Positions 54,173 to 63,882 are shown, numbered from the stretch's first letter. The stretch: 64,000 nt of DNA from Breznakibacter sp047600785 (GCA_047600785.1 JASGKH010000002.1:3472001-3536000); one strand, 5' to 3'. Made by a program: numbers and translations. The notes: generated by a model not told the origin, from the letters alone.

Positions 54173-55304
54173 TTTTCTTATATTCTCGGTTGTTTCTGGT
54201 TTATATTCTCAAACTCTTGATGCTTTAAAAGATGAGCGTTTAAAGCTGAAAAATGAAATTGAGAATACAAGTAAATTATTGAGTAATAATAAGATTGAAC
54301 AAAATGAGGCTATTCAGTATTTGGGTATTTTGTCGTTGCAGATTAAGAATAGACAATCCATTATTAACGGACTGAACCAAGAAATAAGTATTTACCGCAC
54401 TAAACTTAAAAGCGCAGAAGACTCGATAGTTAAGTTAGAAAATGACATTTTAAGGAATAAATTGGCTTATGCATCGCTTGTAGAAGAATTGTACAAACGT
54501 CGGAATTCCTTTGATGCATTGAGTTATGTATTGGGGAGTAACTCTTTTAACCAAGCTTTCATGCGATATCGTATGATTCAGGAAATTAATGGTTACCGGA
54601 AGAAGCAAGTAATGGTCTTGCAAAAAAATGAAGAACTTTTGGGTGCGGAAAAACAGGCTCTTACGAGAATTAAGAATGAATTGGAATTAAAATTAATTGA
54701 GCTTAAAACTGAAAACAATTCACTATCTAAGCAACAGAATGATAAAGAATTGTACGTTGTGTCGCTTAAGGGTAGGGAAAAGCAGCTTAATGATGAGATT
54801 CGAAAAAAGAAGAAACTCGATGAGGCATTGGAAGAGAAACTTTTGGAACTGATTGCCAGTGCGTCGAGAACTAAAAGTGTTGTGACTGAAGGAAATGACA
54901 TAGGTAAATATAGAGGAAAGCTTAATAAACCTGTAAATCAGGCGGTTATTATAAGTTCTTTTGGAGAACATGATCATCCCTTTTTAAGAGGGGTAAAGGT
55001 TAAGAATAATGGTGTTGATTTTAAAGTCGCAGGTTCCGGTGCCGTGAGATCGGTTTTTAAAGGAGAAATAAGCCGTGTTATTAGTATTCCTGGTTATAAT
55101 AAGGCGGTTATAGTTCGTCATGGTGGTTATTTCACAGTATATGCGAATTTAACCGAAGTGTACGTTAAACAGGGGCAAAGGGTATCGACCGATGCCGAGA
55201 TAGGAAAAATTTTTTCGGGCGAGAGTGAGAATTCAAACACTTTGCATTTTGAAATTTGGAAGGAAAGTGAAAAGTTAGACCCGCAAATATGGTTAAAAAT
55301 GTGA
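54120..55304 (+). CDS. EnvC-like murein hydrolase activator with degenerate LytM (M23) domain
   Basis: 394 residues from the ATG at 54120. A TTG at 54150 would give a cleaner signal peptide (MKRFILNSFLIFSVVSGLYS). A long coiled coil (about 30-240) is followed by an M23 domain (about 275-394). The domain lacks parts of the zinc site: NNGVDF has N instead of the first histidine of HxGxD, and YANL has lost the histidine of YxHL, while HGGYFTVYA and TLHFEI remain. It resembles EnvC, which activates N-acetylmuramoyl-L-alanine amidases at division without being an enzyme itself. Confidence 0.85.
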   Translation: MKYHSRSPKNLKRFILNSFLIFSVVSGLYSQTLDALKDERLKLKNEIENTSKLLSNNKIEQNEAIQYLGILSLQIKNRQSIINGLNQEISIYRTKLKSAEDSIVKLENDILRNKLAYASLVEELYKRRNSFDALSYVLGSNSFNQAFMRYRMIQEINGYRKKQVMVLQKNEELLGAEKQALTRIKNELELKLIELKTENNSLSKQQNDKELYVVSLKGREKQLNDEIRKKKKLDEALEEKLLELIASASRTKSVVTEGNDIGKYRGKLNKPVNQAVIISSFGEHDHPFLRGVKVKNNGVDFKVAGSGAVRSVFKGEISRVISIPGYNKAVIVRHGGYFTVYANLTEVYVKQGQRVSTDAEIGKIFSGESENSNTLHFEIWKESEKLDPQIWLKM

Positions 55305-55403
55305 TTTTTGGAAACTTTGTTTATCTACCTAAAGTATAACGTGTAAGACGGTGTCTGGTTAATTGGATAATCGTATATTATTATTACTTTTAAGGATTGA
55401 AAA

Positions 55404-55820
55404 ATGGAATTAGTTGTGAACAGCCTTACCTTTAAAAGCGAAATAAAAAACATCAATTTGGTTGAAAAACTAATTGATGAGATTTCGGCTGCTTATTCAA
55501 TTAGCAGCGATATTTATGGAAAAATACTTTTGGCGGTTGTTGAAGGAGTTAACAATGCGATTGTTCATGGAAACAAACTAAATAAAGAGAAAGAGGTTAG
55601 TGTTGACTATACCATTGAAAGCGATATCATCGAATTTATAATCTCGGATGAAGGAAAAGGCTTTGATTTTGATCATGTGCCCGATCCTACTACTCCTGAA
55701 AATGTAGAAAAATCGCATGGGCGGGGTATATTTTTAATGAACCATTTAGCCGACGAGATTGAATTTTTGGAAAATGGATGTAAAGTAAAATTGGTTTTCA
55801 ATTTAAACGGTGACAATTAA
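55404..55820 (+). CDS. RsbW-like anti-sigma factor / serine kinase (HATPase fold)
   Basis: 138 residues. ATPase motifs: N-box AVVEGVNNAIVHGN, G1 ISDEGKGFDF and HGRGIFLMNHLADEI. There is no histidine dimerization domain, so it is of the anti-sigma-factor kinase type (RsbW/SpoIIAB). No sigma factor or antagonist is adjacent; the STAS protein at 21625 and the SiaC-like protein at 37600 are possible but distant partners. It overlaps ybeY by 11 bp. Confidence 0.85.
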   Translation: MELVVNSLTFKSEIKNINLVEKLIDEISAAYSISSDIYGKILLAVVEGVNNAIVHGNKLNKEKEVSVDYTIESDIIEFIISDEGKGFDFDHVPDPTTPENVEKSHGRGIFLMNHLADEIEFLENGCKVKLVFNLNGDN

Positions 55821-56247
55821 TTTTTATGCAGAGGATGTTGGTTTACCAAAAATCAACAAGGCTAAGTTAAAAAAATGGATTGGGCAAATATCTGAAAATG
55901 AACTTTGTAGTATTGGTGATATATCAGTTGTTTTTGTAAGTGACCAATACCTGCTTCAAATGAACGTTAATTATTTGTCACATGATTATTTAACTGACAT
56001 CATTACGTTTGACTACTCATACAATAATAATGGTAAAAGAGTCATTTCTGGAGATTTATTCATAAGCATTGATCGTATAGAATTTAACTCTAAAGATTAT
56101 CAGGTAGCATTTGAGCATGAGCTGCACCGTGTTATTATACACGGTGTTTTGCATTTAATAGGTTTTAAGGACAAGACCCAGAAAGAGTTTCGACTGATGA
56201 AGGAAAAAGAAAATGAAAGTCTTGAAATCCTTAAAACAATTAATTAA
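55810..56247 (+). CDS. ybeY: endoribonuclease YbeY
   Basis: 145 residues from GTG at 55810, overlapping the RsbW-like gene by 11 bp. YbeY matures 16S rRNA 3' ends. The zinc motif is IIHGVLHLIGFKD: two histidines of H-x3-H are present, while the third one (DH in most bacteria) is replaced by K-T. Related proteins in this phylum also vary here. MNVNYLSHDYLTDIITFDY is the other landmark. Confidence 0.9.
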   Translation: MTINFYAEDVGLPKINKAKLKKWIGQISENELCSIGDISVVFVSDQYLLQMNVNYLSHDYLTDIITFDYSYNNNGKRVISGDLFISIDRIEFNSKDYQVAFEHELHRVIIHGVLHLIGFKDKTQKEFRLMKEKENESLEILKTIN

Positions 56248-56278
56248 TTGCTTTGTTTTCCATTTTTAATTATTAAGT

Positions 56279-58159
56279 ATGAAATTTCATTACGATATAA
56301 TCGTGGTTGGAGCGGGGCATGCTGGTTGCGAAGCTGCTCATGCGGCTGCAACAATGGGTTCTGAAGTGTTGCTTATTACGATGGATCTGAACAAAATTGC
56401 TCAAATGTCATGTAATCCTGCTGTTGGGGGCATTGCAAAGGGGCAAATAGTAAGAGAAATAGACGCACTTGGTGGTCAAATGGGAATTGTGACCGATAAA
56501 TCGTCCATTCAGTTTAAGATGCTCAATCGTTCGAAAGGTCCAGCTATGTGGAGTCCCAGGTCACAATGTGATAGGATGGTATTTTCCAAACATTGGAGAA
56601 ATGTCCTTGAATCTACACCTAACGTAAGTTTTTGGCAAGATACGGTGATTTCTCTGATTATAAACAATAAGAGGATTGAAGGTGTCATTACAAAAAACGA
56701 AGTGAAATTTCATGCCAAATCGGTTATCCTTACTAACGGTACTTTTTTTAATGGACTAATTCATATAGGGAGAGTTCAGCTTGAAGGAGGGAGAATGAGT
56801 GAACCTGCATCCTATGGGGTTGTTGAACAACTGAATGCAGCAGGACTTGTCTCTGGCAGAATGAAGACCGGAACACCTGTACGAATAGACGGACGTACGA
56901 TTGATTTTTCTAAAACAATTGAACAACCAGGCGAAAATGGAAGCAACCGGTTCTCTTATCTGCCGGTTAACAATCGTATTTTGAAACAACGAAGTTGCTA
57001 CATGACTCATACCAATCACTCGGTGCATGCATCATTAATGGAAATGATAGATGATTCGCCGATGTTTAACGGTACGATTCAAAGTGTTGGGCCCAGGTAT
57101 TGTCCGAGTATTGAAACCAAAATTGTTACATTTGCAGATAAGGATCAGCATCAACTGTATTTAGAGCCTGAAGGAGAAGAGACAATTGAATTTTATTTGA
57201 ATGGGTTCAGTTCCAGTTTGCCTCTTGAAGCACAAGTAAAGGCATTGTCTTTTATTCCGGGATTGGAAAATGTCAAAATTTTTAGACCCGGTTATGCTAT
57301 TGAGTATGATTTTTTTGATCCTACACAATTGAAGCATACACTTGAAACAAAAATTATTGGTGGATTATTCTTTGCCGGGCAAATTAACGGAACCACAGGA
57401 TATGAAGAAGCCGCAGCCCAAGGATTAATGGCTGGGATCAATTCACATCGGCTTATTAATAATTTGTCATCCTTTGTGTTGGGACGTGATGAGGCTTATA
57501 TCGGCGTGTTGATTGACGATCTGGTAACCAAAGGGGTTGATGAACCTTACAGGATGTTTACTTCACGTGCGGAGTATAGGATTTTACTCAGACAAGATGA
57601 TGCCGATGAGCGTCTGACTCCTAAAGGGTATGAAATTGGTTTGGCAAGTAAGGAGCGGATGAATATCTTGAATGAGAAAATTTCTTTGCGCAATTCATTA
57701 TTGGATATATTATCCAGTGAAACTGTTTTACCCGAGCAGGTGAATGATTTGCTCCAGCAAAAGGGATCAACGCCAATAAAAAATAAAACGAAAATTCGTG
57801 ATTTGGTTTCTCGTCCGCAGATCAATTTGTCTGATTTGATTTTAAGTAATCAAAAACTGTCTGATTTGATTGAAAATAAAATCCCTGCGAGTCGAAAGTT
57901 CGAAATCATCGAAAGTGCAGAGGTGGTCATTAAATATCAGGGATATATTGATCGTGAAAAGCTTGTCGCGGAAAAGATGACGCGATTGGAGCATGTCAAG
58001 ATTAAAGGGCGATTCAAATATGAGGATATTAAATCGCTATCAACGGAAGCCCGGCAAAAACTGGCTAGAGTTGATCCTGAAACGATTGGTCAGGCAAGTA
58101 GGATCAGTGGTGTGTCTCCAAGTGACGTGAACGTGTTGTTAGTTTTAATGGGACGTTAA
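56279..58159 (+). CDS. mnmG: tRNA uridine-5-carboxymethylaminomethyl modification enzyme MnmG (GidA)
   Basis: 626 residues. With MnmE it makes cmnm5U34 at the tRNA wobble position. FAD-binding GAGHAGCEAAHAAATMG at the N-terminus, CNPAVGGIAKGQIVREIDAL, and FAGQINGTTGYEEAAAQG are diagnostic, with a helical C-terminal domain that ends near SPSDVNVLLVLMGR. A parS-like site lies 9 bp after its stop. It is not followed by rsmG. Confidence 0.96.
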   Translation: MKFHYDIIVVGAGHAGCEAAHAAATMGSEVLLITMDLNKIAQMSCNPAVGGIAKGQIVREIDALGGQMGIVTDKSSIQFKMLNRSKGPAMWSPRSQCDRMVFSKHWRNVLESTPNVSFWQDTVISLIINNKRIEGVITKNEVKFHAKSVILTNGTFFNGLIHIGRVQLEGGRMSEPASYGVVEQLNAAGLVSGRMKTGTPVRIDGRTIDFSKTIEQPGENGSNRFSYLPVNNRILKQRSCYMTHTNHSVHASLMEMIDDSPMFNGTIQSVGPRYCPSIETKIVTFADKDQHQLYLEPEGEETIEFYLNGFSSSLPLEAQVKALSFIPGLENVKIFRPGYAIEYDFFDPTQLKHTLETKIIGGLFFAGQINGTTGYEEAAAQGLMAGINSHRLINNLSSFVLGRDEAYIGVLIDDLVTKGVDEPYRMFTSRAEYRILLRQDDADERLTPKGYEIGLASKERMNILNEKISLRNSLLDILSSETVLPEQVNDLLQQKGSTPIKNKTKIRDLVSRPQINLSDLILSNQKLSDLIENKIPASRKFEIIESAEVVIKYQGYIDREKLVAEKMTRLEHVKIKGRFKYEDIKSLSTEARQKLARVDPETIGQASRISGVSPSDVNVLLVLMGR

Positions 58160-58167
58160 TCTGAAAT

Positions 58168-58183
58168 TGTTCCACGTGGAACG
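58168..58183. promoter_or_regulatory. parS-like ParB-binding site 2
   Basis: TGTTCCACGTGGAACG, with a 14-bp perfect palindromic core (GTTCCACGTGGAAC), in the 34-bp gap between mnmG and ade. It differs from TGTTTCACGTGAAACA at three positions, two of them in the variable symmetric spots. The same 16-mer recurs at 58391. Confidence 0.75.
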
Positions 58184-58193
58184 TATTTGAATC

Positions 58194-59828
58194 ATGAAAG
58201 TAACGGGGAAAATTTTTGATTTTGAAAAGCGCCAATTTTTGAATGGGCAAATTACAATAGAAAACGGAGTGATTCATTCTATTGAGGCTATTGATGGGGA
58301 GTTCGAAAATTTTATCTTGCCAGGATTGATTGATTCTCATGTTCATATAGAGAGTTCGATGTTGACTCCGTCGCGATTTGCTGAGTTGATTGTTCCACGT
58401 GGAACGGTTGCCGTGGTTTCTGATCCTCACGAGATTGCCAATGTGGTAGGAAAGGACGGTGTCGGGTATATGATCGATGATTCTCGTAAGGTGCCTTTGA
58501 AGTGTTTTTTTGGAGTACCTTCTTGTGTGCCGGCTACGGAAGTTGAGGGTGCGGGAGCGGTTTTGAATGCAAAGGAAGTAGCGGCGTTGATTCAGCGGGA
58601 GGATATTTGGTTTTTATCGGAGATGATGAATTTCCCGGGAGTGTTGGGAGGTGATTTGGATGTGCTGGGGAAACTAAATGCTGCAAAGTCTGTTGGTAAG
58701 CCAATAGATGGTCATGCGCCGGGATTGCGGGGTGAAGGACTAAAAAAATACATAGCTGCAGGTATTACAACTGATCATGAGTGTTTTTCGTTGGACGATG
58801 CATTGGAAAAGATTTCTCTGGGAATGAAAATTCAGATTCGGGAAGGAAGTGCGGCTAAAAATTTTGAGGCATTGCATTCATTGTTGTCATTGTATCCCGA
58901 TCGGGTAATGTTTTGTACCGACGATAGTCATCCTGATACGATCCTTGAATCAGGGCATATGGATCGGATTGTTCGGATGGCTATAAAGAAAGGATATTCG
59001 ATATTTGATATATTACAGGTTTGCTCTGTCAATCCTGTTTTCCATTACTCGTTGCCGGTGGGGTTGTTGCGTGTCGGTGATCCTGCTGATTTTATTGTGG
59101 TCGATAATTTGAGTGATTTTAATATCATTGAGACTTATATAGATGGTGAGTGTGTGGCACGAAAAGGAAACGCTCTTTTCTCTTCTTCTGCCCCTCAGTT
59201 GATCAATAATTTTAATTGCTCTGAAATCACGTGTTCCGATATTCATGTTGATATTCCATCTGGGGCCTCGTCTCTTAAGGTAATGATCGTTCAGGATGGA
59301 GAATTATTGACAGGCCAAATGGATTACCTTTTAAATAAAGGATTCTCGGAGTTGCAAATGCAAGATCATGATATATTGAAGTTAGTGGTTGTGGATAGAT
59401 ACAACGATTGTGCGAAAAATCCGGCAGTGGCATTTGTACATGGTTTTGGTTTGAAAAGAGGAGCATTGGCCAGTTCTGTTTCCCATGATAACCACAATAT
59501 AATTGCAGTAGGTTGTTCCGACGACGAGATTGTAAAAGCTGTAAATTTGGTAATTCAACACAGAGGGGGAGTTGTTTTGGTTGACGGAGATCGTCAAGAA
59601 CAGATATTGCCATTGCCTATTGCCGGAATAATTTCAGATAAACCTGGGACTGAAGTGGCAAAATTGTATGAAGAACTTAATGCGAATGCAAAGTTAATGG
59701 GGACTTCCTTAATGTCTCCGTTTATGACATTGTCGTTTTTATCTCTTATTGTTATTCCCAAATTAAAATTGGGTTCTAAGGGGTTATTTGATGTTTCCAA
59801 GTTCCATTATGTCCCATTGTTTGATTAA
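58194..59828 (+). CDS. ade: adenine deaminase
   Basis: 544 residues. Amidohydrolase converting adenine to hypoxanthine. The metal-binding FILPGLIDSHVHIESSML, then TVAVVSDPHEIANV and the DGHAPG loop, CTDDSHPD, and the C-terminal IAVGCSDDEIVKAVNL region fit the Ade family. The typical length is about 540-590. It lies 5 bp before uvrC. Confidence 0.93.
   Translation: MKVTGKIFDFEKRQFLNGQITIENGVIHSIEAIDGEFENFILPGLIDSHVHIESSMLTPSRFAELIVPRGTVAVVSDPHEIANVVGKDGVGYMIDDSRKVPLKCFFGVPSCVPATEVEGAGAVLNAKEVAALIQREDIWFLSEMMNFPGVLGGDLDVLGKLNAAKSVGKPIDGHAPGLRGEGLKKYIAAGITTDHECFSLDDALEKISLGMKIQIREGSAAKNFEALHSLLSLYPDRVMFCTDDSHPDTILESGHMDRIVRMAIKKGYSIFDILQVCSVNPVFHYSLPVGLLRVGDPADFIVVDNLSDFNIIETYIDGECVARKGNALFSSSAPQLINNFNCSEITCSDIHVDIPSGASSLKVMIVQDGELLTGQMDYLLNKGFSELQMQDHDILKLVVVDRYNDCAKNPAVAFVHGFGLKRGALASSVSHDNHNIIAVGCSDDEIVKAVNLVIQHRGGVVLVDGDRQEQILPLPIAGIISDKPGTEVAKLYEELNANAKLMGTSLMSPFMTLSFLSLIVIPKLKLGSKGLFDVSKFHYVPLFD
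58391..58406. promoter_or_regulatory. parS-like ParB-binding site 3 (inside ade)
   Basis: An exact second copy of TGTTCCACGTGGAACG, 223 bp downstream of site 2, inside the ade coding region (codons for IVPRGT). Exact identity to the intergenic copy suggests it is a functional ParB site rather than a codon coincidence. Confidence 0.65.
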
Positions 59829-59833
59829 TTGGC

Positions 59834-61627
59834 ATGAATGAATCTTTGTTCCCATTGATTTCATTGTTGCCCGAATTGCCCGGTGTTTATCAGTACTTCG
59901 ATAAAAACGGGCAAATTTTATATGTGGGCAAAGCAAAAAACTTGAAACGTCGTGTCAGTTCGTATTTCAATCGGGAACATGAAAACGGGAAAACCCGTGT
60001 ACTTGTAAATAAAATAAGCGATATCAGGCATATCGTGGTTGATACGGAAGAGGACGCATTGCTTCTCGAGAACAATCTTATCAAAAAATATCAACCCAAG
60101 TATAATGTTTTACTTAAAGATGATAAGACTTATCCTTGGATTGCAATAAAAAAGGAACCATTTCCGCGGGTCTTTCAAACCCGGAATTTAGTTCGTGATG
60201 GGAGTCTTTATTTTGGGCCATATACCTCTGGCTTGGTCGTGAAGACATTGTTAGAGCTGTTTCGTCAACTGTATCCTTTAAGGACTTGTTCTTTAAATTT
60301 GTCGGAGGAAAATATTTTAAAAGGGAAATACAAAGTTTGCCTTGAATATCATTTAGGTAATTGCAAAGGCCCATGTGTTAAGGAATATGACGAAGGAGCC
60401 TATTTGTCGCATATCGAAGATATAAAATCAATTTTAAAAGGAAATATCAATTCTGTGCATAAGTTCATGAAGGAGATCATGATGAACTATGCACATGAAT
60501 TTAAGTTCGAACAGGCAGAAGAAATAAAGCAGAAAATTAAAGTCTTGGAAAATTTTCAAAGTAAATCTACCATTGTCAATCCAAGTATTAACAATGTGGA
60601 TGTATTTTCGATTGTAGATGATGAGAAGTCGGCATATGTCAATTTTCTGAAAGTTTCCAATGGGGCTATTATCCAAGCCCATACGATAGAATACCGGAAG
60701 CGGTTGGATGAATCGAGCCAGGAGATTTTAACGTTGGCCATTAGTGAAATTCGTGACCGGTTTCACAGTACATCTCGGGAAATCATCGTCCCGTTCATGC
60801 CCGAAATTGAATTTAGAGGGGTTGTATTGTCCATTCCCAAAATAGGGGATAAAAAAAAGTTGCTCGATCTTTCGGAACGAAATGTAACATTTTATCGTTT
60901 GGAAAAACTTCGCCAGCAATCCATTGCAAAACGTGAAACAAACGAAGAACGTATTTTAAATACGTTGATGAAGGATTTACGCCTGAAGAATTTACCGGTG
61001 CACATTGAGTGTTTCGATAACTCCAATATTCAAGGGACTAATCCGGTGGCTGCCTGCGTTGTGTTTAGAAACGGGAAAGCGAGTAAAAAAGATTATCGAC
61101 ATTTTAATGTAAAAACAGTTGAAGGACCTGATGATTTTGCGTCCATGCGTGAAATTGTGTCCCGGCGGTATAAACGTCTGCTAGACGAAAAACAAACCTT
61201 GCCCCAGCTTATTATTATAGATGGAGGAAAAGGGCAATTGGGTGCTGCGGTTGAGGCCCTGACAAATTTGAATCTGTATGAAATTCCTGTTATTGGCATT
61301 GCCAAGCGACTTGAAGAGATTTTTTTCCCCGGAGATCCTGTGCCTTTGTATTTGGATAAAAATTCAGAATCCCTCAAGCTGATCCAGCAATTAAGGAACG
61401 AAGCCCACCGTTTCGGGATTACTTTTCATCGTCAAAAACGTTCGTCAAATTTCCTAAAATCTGAATTGGAAGATATTTCTGGGGTCGGGGAAAATACCAT
61501 TCAAAAACTAATGGCCCACTTTAAAACTGTGTCAAAAATACGTGCTGCCAGTGAAGAGGAAATTGCTCACGTGATTGGTGCTTCAAAATCAAGATTATTG
61601 GTTGACTACTTTAAAGTAAATAGTTAG
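59834..61627 (+). CDS. uvrC: UvrABC system protein C
   Basis: 597 residues. Nucleotide-excision repair endonuclease. N-terminal GIY-YIG nuclease (LPGVYQYFDKNGQILYVGKA), UVR helical pair (about 200-235), RNase H-like domain with ECFDNSNIQGTNPVA and IIDGGKGQLGAA, and C-terminal helix-hairpin-helix (EDISGVGENTIQKLMAHF). All the landmarks needed for both incisions are present. Confidence 0.96.
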   Translation: MNESLFPLISLLPELPGVYQYFDKNGQILYVGKAKNLKRRVSSYFNREHENGKTRVLVNKISDIRHIVVDTEEDALLLENNLIKKYQPKYNVLLKDDKTYPWIAIKKEPFPRVFQTRNLVRDGSLYFGPYTSGLVVKTLLELFRQLYPLRTCSLNLSEENILKGKYKVCLEYHLGNCKGPCVKEYDEGAYLSHIEDIKSILKGNINSVHKFMKEIMMNYAHEFKFEQAEEIKQKIKVLENFQSKSTIVNPSINNVDVFSIVDDEKSAYVNFLKVSNGAIIQAHTIEYRKRLDESSQEILTLAISEIRDRFHSTSREIIVPFMPEIEFRGVVLSIPKIGDKKKLLDLSERNVTFYRLEKLRQQSIAKRETNEERILNTLMKDLRLKNLPVHIECFDNSNIQGTNPVAACVVFRNGKASKKDYRHFNVKTVEGPDDFASMREIVSRRYKRLLDEKQTLPQLIIIDGGKGQLGAAVEALTNLNLYEIPVIGIAKRLEEIFFPGDPVPLYLDKNSESLKLIQQLRNEAHRFGITFHRQKRSSNFLKSELEDISGVGENTIQKLMAHFKTVSKIRAASEEEIAHVIGASKSRLLVDYFKVNS

Positions 61628-61679
61628 CTCCAATATCTATTGTTGAGGCTTTTAAAAGTTTTTGAAGTATTTTGCTTTT

Positions 61680-62651
61680 TTAAAAAAATTGGATCAGAAC
61701 TTCATTCGCATCCATTTTTAACAGTTGTGAAAGATCCTCTCCAATTATATTGACAAATGTTTCCAGTCGGTGGGGCTGACCTTCTAATTTTGCAAATAGA
61801 AATTTTACTGCGTTCGCTTCTTTGTTCGACAGCACCGAAATTGTTTGGACAATTCCTTTTTGAACTCCCAACTCCGCGTGCATTGTCAGTAAGACATTGG
61901 GAAAAGATAATCTTTTCTTGAATTTGTATTCGGGACTATATCCATAATTCCATTCCCATGTAGCATATTTGGTTTCGGCCAAATGGTTGATTTCGGCCAT
62001 TTCGGTTTCGCTCAGATTAATTTGCCCGCCGTTGACGATGTGTGTGAGAATTGCCGACTTAAATTCATGAAAAGTAATCCGTGGTTTTATATGTTCTGAA
62101 ATATTGGTTACTACACTGCGGACCGATTTTACCGCTTTATCAGTGTATTTTGTTGGGTCGATTTTTAACGAACTCCCCAAATTTGACAAATTGCTGTTGA
62201 ATAGGAGCGTGCCATGGTGCATGACCCTGTTTTTATACACATGGCATGCATTCCCTGAAATTTTTTTCCCATCAATTAAAAAATCATTCCTGCCACCAAA
62301 ATATGCTTTTACCCCTAAATTATTTAAAATTTCCAATATTGGCTGGGAGTAGCGTTTAAAATCGATCATGTGCTGGGCCGGTTCGTTGGTAATGAAGCAA
62401 AAGTTCAAATTTCCTTCGTCATGATAAACCGTTCCTCCCCCCGAAAGGCGACGATAAACCTTCAGTGAAAGGCTTCGTGCTACCTGAAAATTAGTTTCGG
62501 CCAATGTATTCTGATGCTTTCCACAGATAATTGACGGGCAATCATCATACAAAAAGAAAATATTTTCATTCCGTTTTTTTAACAAATACTCTTCGGTGGC
62601 CAAATTGACGGCTGGTTGGTTGGTGGTGCTTAATATACCGGCAAAATTCAT
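61680..62651 (-). CDS. lplA: lipoate-protein ligase
   Basis: 323 residues. It attaches lipoate to lipoyl domains of 2-oxoacid dehydrogenases and GcvH. RRLSGGGTVYHDEGNLNFCF is the LplA adenylate loop, GKKISGNACHVYKNRVMHHG the catalytic lysine region, and the C-terminal accessory domain follows (about 240-323). It starts 2 bp after the endonuclease I gene stop. Whether it works with free lipoate or transfers octanoyl groups cannot be decided by eye. Confidence 0.9.
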   Translation of the reverse strand: MNFAGILSTTNQPAVNLATEEYLLKKRNENIFFLYDDCPSIICGKHQNTLAETNFQVARSLSLKVYRRLSGGGTVYHDEGNLNFCFITNEPAQHMIDFKRYSQPILEILNNLGVKAYFGGRNDFLIDGKKISGNACHVYKNRVMHHGTLLFNSNLSNLGSSLKIDPTKYTDKAVKSVRSVVTNISEHIKPRITFHEFKSAILTHIVNGGQINLSETEMAEINHLAETKYATWEWNYGYSPEYKFKKRLSFPNVLLTMHAELGVQKGIVQTISVLSNKEANAVKFLFAKLEGQPHRLETFVNIIGEDLSQLLKMDANEVLIQFF

Positions 62652-62653
62652 AT

Positions 62654-63730
62654 CTATAATATTATTTTATTTATATATTTTTGTCCTTCTTTGTCGTACC
62701 CAATAATGATATAAATCCCACTGGGAAGAGGATCTGTGCTTATTTCAATACTCGTTTCTTGGGCATTTATTTTTATTATTTGGATGATGTTGCCCTGAAT
62801 GTGGCAAATATCGATTTGGTTGAGTGCGGTACTGGCACGGGTCGATATTGTTATCTTATTTTTACTCTGGGCTATTTCAAGTTGCTGATTGGATTTTAAG
62901 TGTTTAATTCCTGTTGTTTCTCCCCAGATCAATGTGGCATACTCTGGATGATCGATAAATGGATTCCGGTTTTTTTGGATGTCGTAAACCGCATTGTTTC
63001 GTCTTGTTTCTTTTTCGCTAACAGGATCTTGTTTGTGCCATTTTAATAATAAGTTTACATACCATGGTTCAAAAACCTGATCAGGTGTTCCATTCATGAT
63101 AACATCTCCATTACTTTCATTTTTTTCCCAGTTGGCAATAATGTTTTCGTAACGAGTGGCCATGTAAAAATACGATCGGGCAAAATCGCCTTTATATTCA
63201 TCAATAGGTTCAAATACGATTCCTGAATAGCCCGGAGATTTGCAAGATCCAAGCTTACTCCCGTTCGAGCTTGTATAAGTGGCTGTTCCCACTTCGGCAA
63301 AAGGATAGTTATCCCGCATGCCGTTTACTTTGCCATCAGTGGGGTAAAGGTGAAAAAGGTCGGAGTACATTGGGGCGGCATCATCGAACCAGCTTTTGGG
63401 CCAGGAGTGCTCCCTGTTATAGCAATCGCCTTCTACTTTGTAGCTTCCGCATTGGTTATCACCGAAATAAAAAATGTATGCCGGAGTATTATCCGGAATG
63501 TCGGTGTACATATCCCAAACCTGACTATTCCCTTTATTATCAGTGATTTTGAAATACTCCCATAATGAACCGTAGGTTTGGGATGTATGGTTTTTGATGA
63601 TTTGATAAAGAGTGGTTTTTAGCTCGTACCTAATCCGGCCTTCTGCATCTTGGTAGTAGCCATCAGGTATTTGGGCAGGTGTATTTGTATTAAAAAATAC
63701 AATGGTAACCAATAGTAGAATGTATTTCAT
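62654..63730 (-). CDS. secreted endonuclease I family protein with C-terminal sorting-like domain
   Basis: 358 residues. A signal peptide (KYILLLVTIVFFNTNTPA, about 18) precedes an endonuclease I domain (about 20-275) with the catalytic YNREHSWPKSWF and MRDNYPFAEVG. The last about 75 residues (about 284-358: LNQIDICHIQGNIIQIIKI through LPSGIYIIIGYDKEGQKYINKIIL) look like a type IX secretion C-terminal domain, so the nuclease is probably exported to or beyond the cell surface. No T9SS genes are in the window. Confidence 0.85.
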   Translation of the reverse strand: MKYILLLVTIVFFNTNTPAQIPDGYYQDAEGRIRYELKTTLYQIIKNHTSQTYGSLWEYFKITDNKGNSQVWDMYTDIPDNTPAYIFYFGDNQCGSYKVEGDCYNREHSWPKSWFDDAAPMYSDLFHLYPTDGKVNGMRDNYPFAEVGTATYTSSNGSKLGSCKSPGYSGIVFEPIDEYKGDFARSYFYMATRYENIIANWEKNESNGDVIMNGTPDQVFEPWYVNLLLKWHKQDPVSEKETRRNNAVYDIQKNRNPFIDHPEYATLIWGETTGIKHLKSNQQLEIAQSKNKITISTRASTALNQIDICHIQGNIIQIIKINAQETSIEISTDPLPSGIYIIIGYDKEGQKYINKIIL

Positions 63731-63814
63731 CCCGTTGTTGTTTTTCTATGGTTTATCGGCTTCAGACGATTACATAAACAGTAAAGTAAATCAAAATTTG
63801 CCATGCGAAAGCAG

Positions 63815-63822
63815 TATCTTTG
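63815..63822 (+). promoter_or_regulatory. candidate -7 box for dtd
   Basis: TATCTTTG fits TAnnTTTG, 60 nt before the dtd ATG. A TTTG at 63797-63800 is too close to be a normal -33 element. Confidence 0.4.
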
Positions 63823-63882
63823 ATGCTCTTGCATTAGGAACAGTGATTTGAAAAGATGGTTTTATTGTTGAGTGTTAACAAA

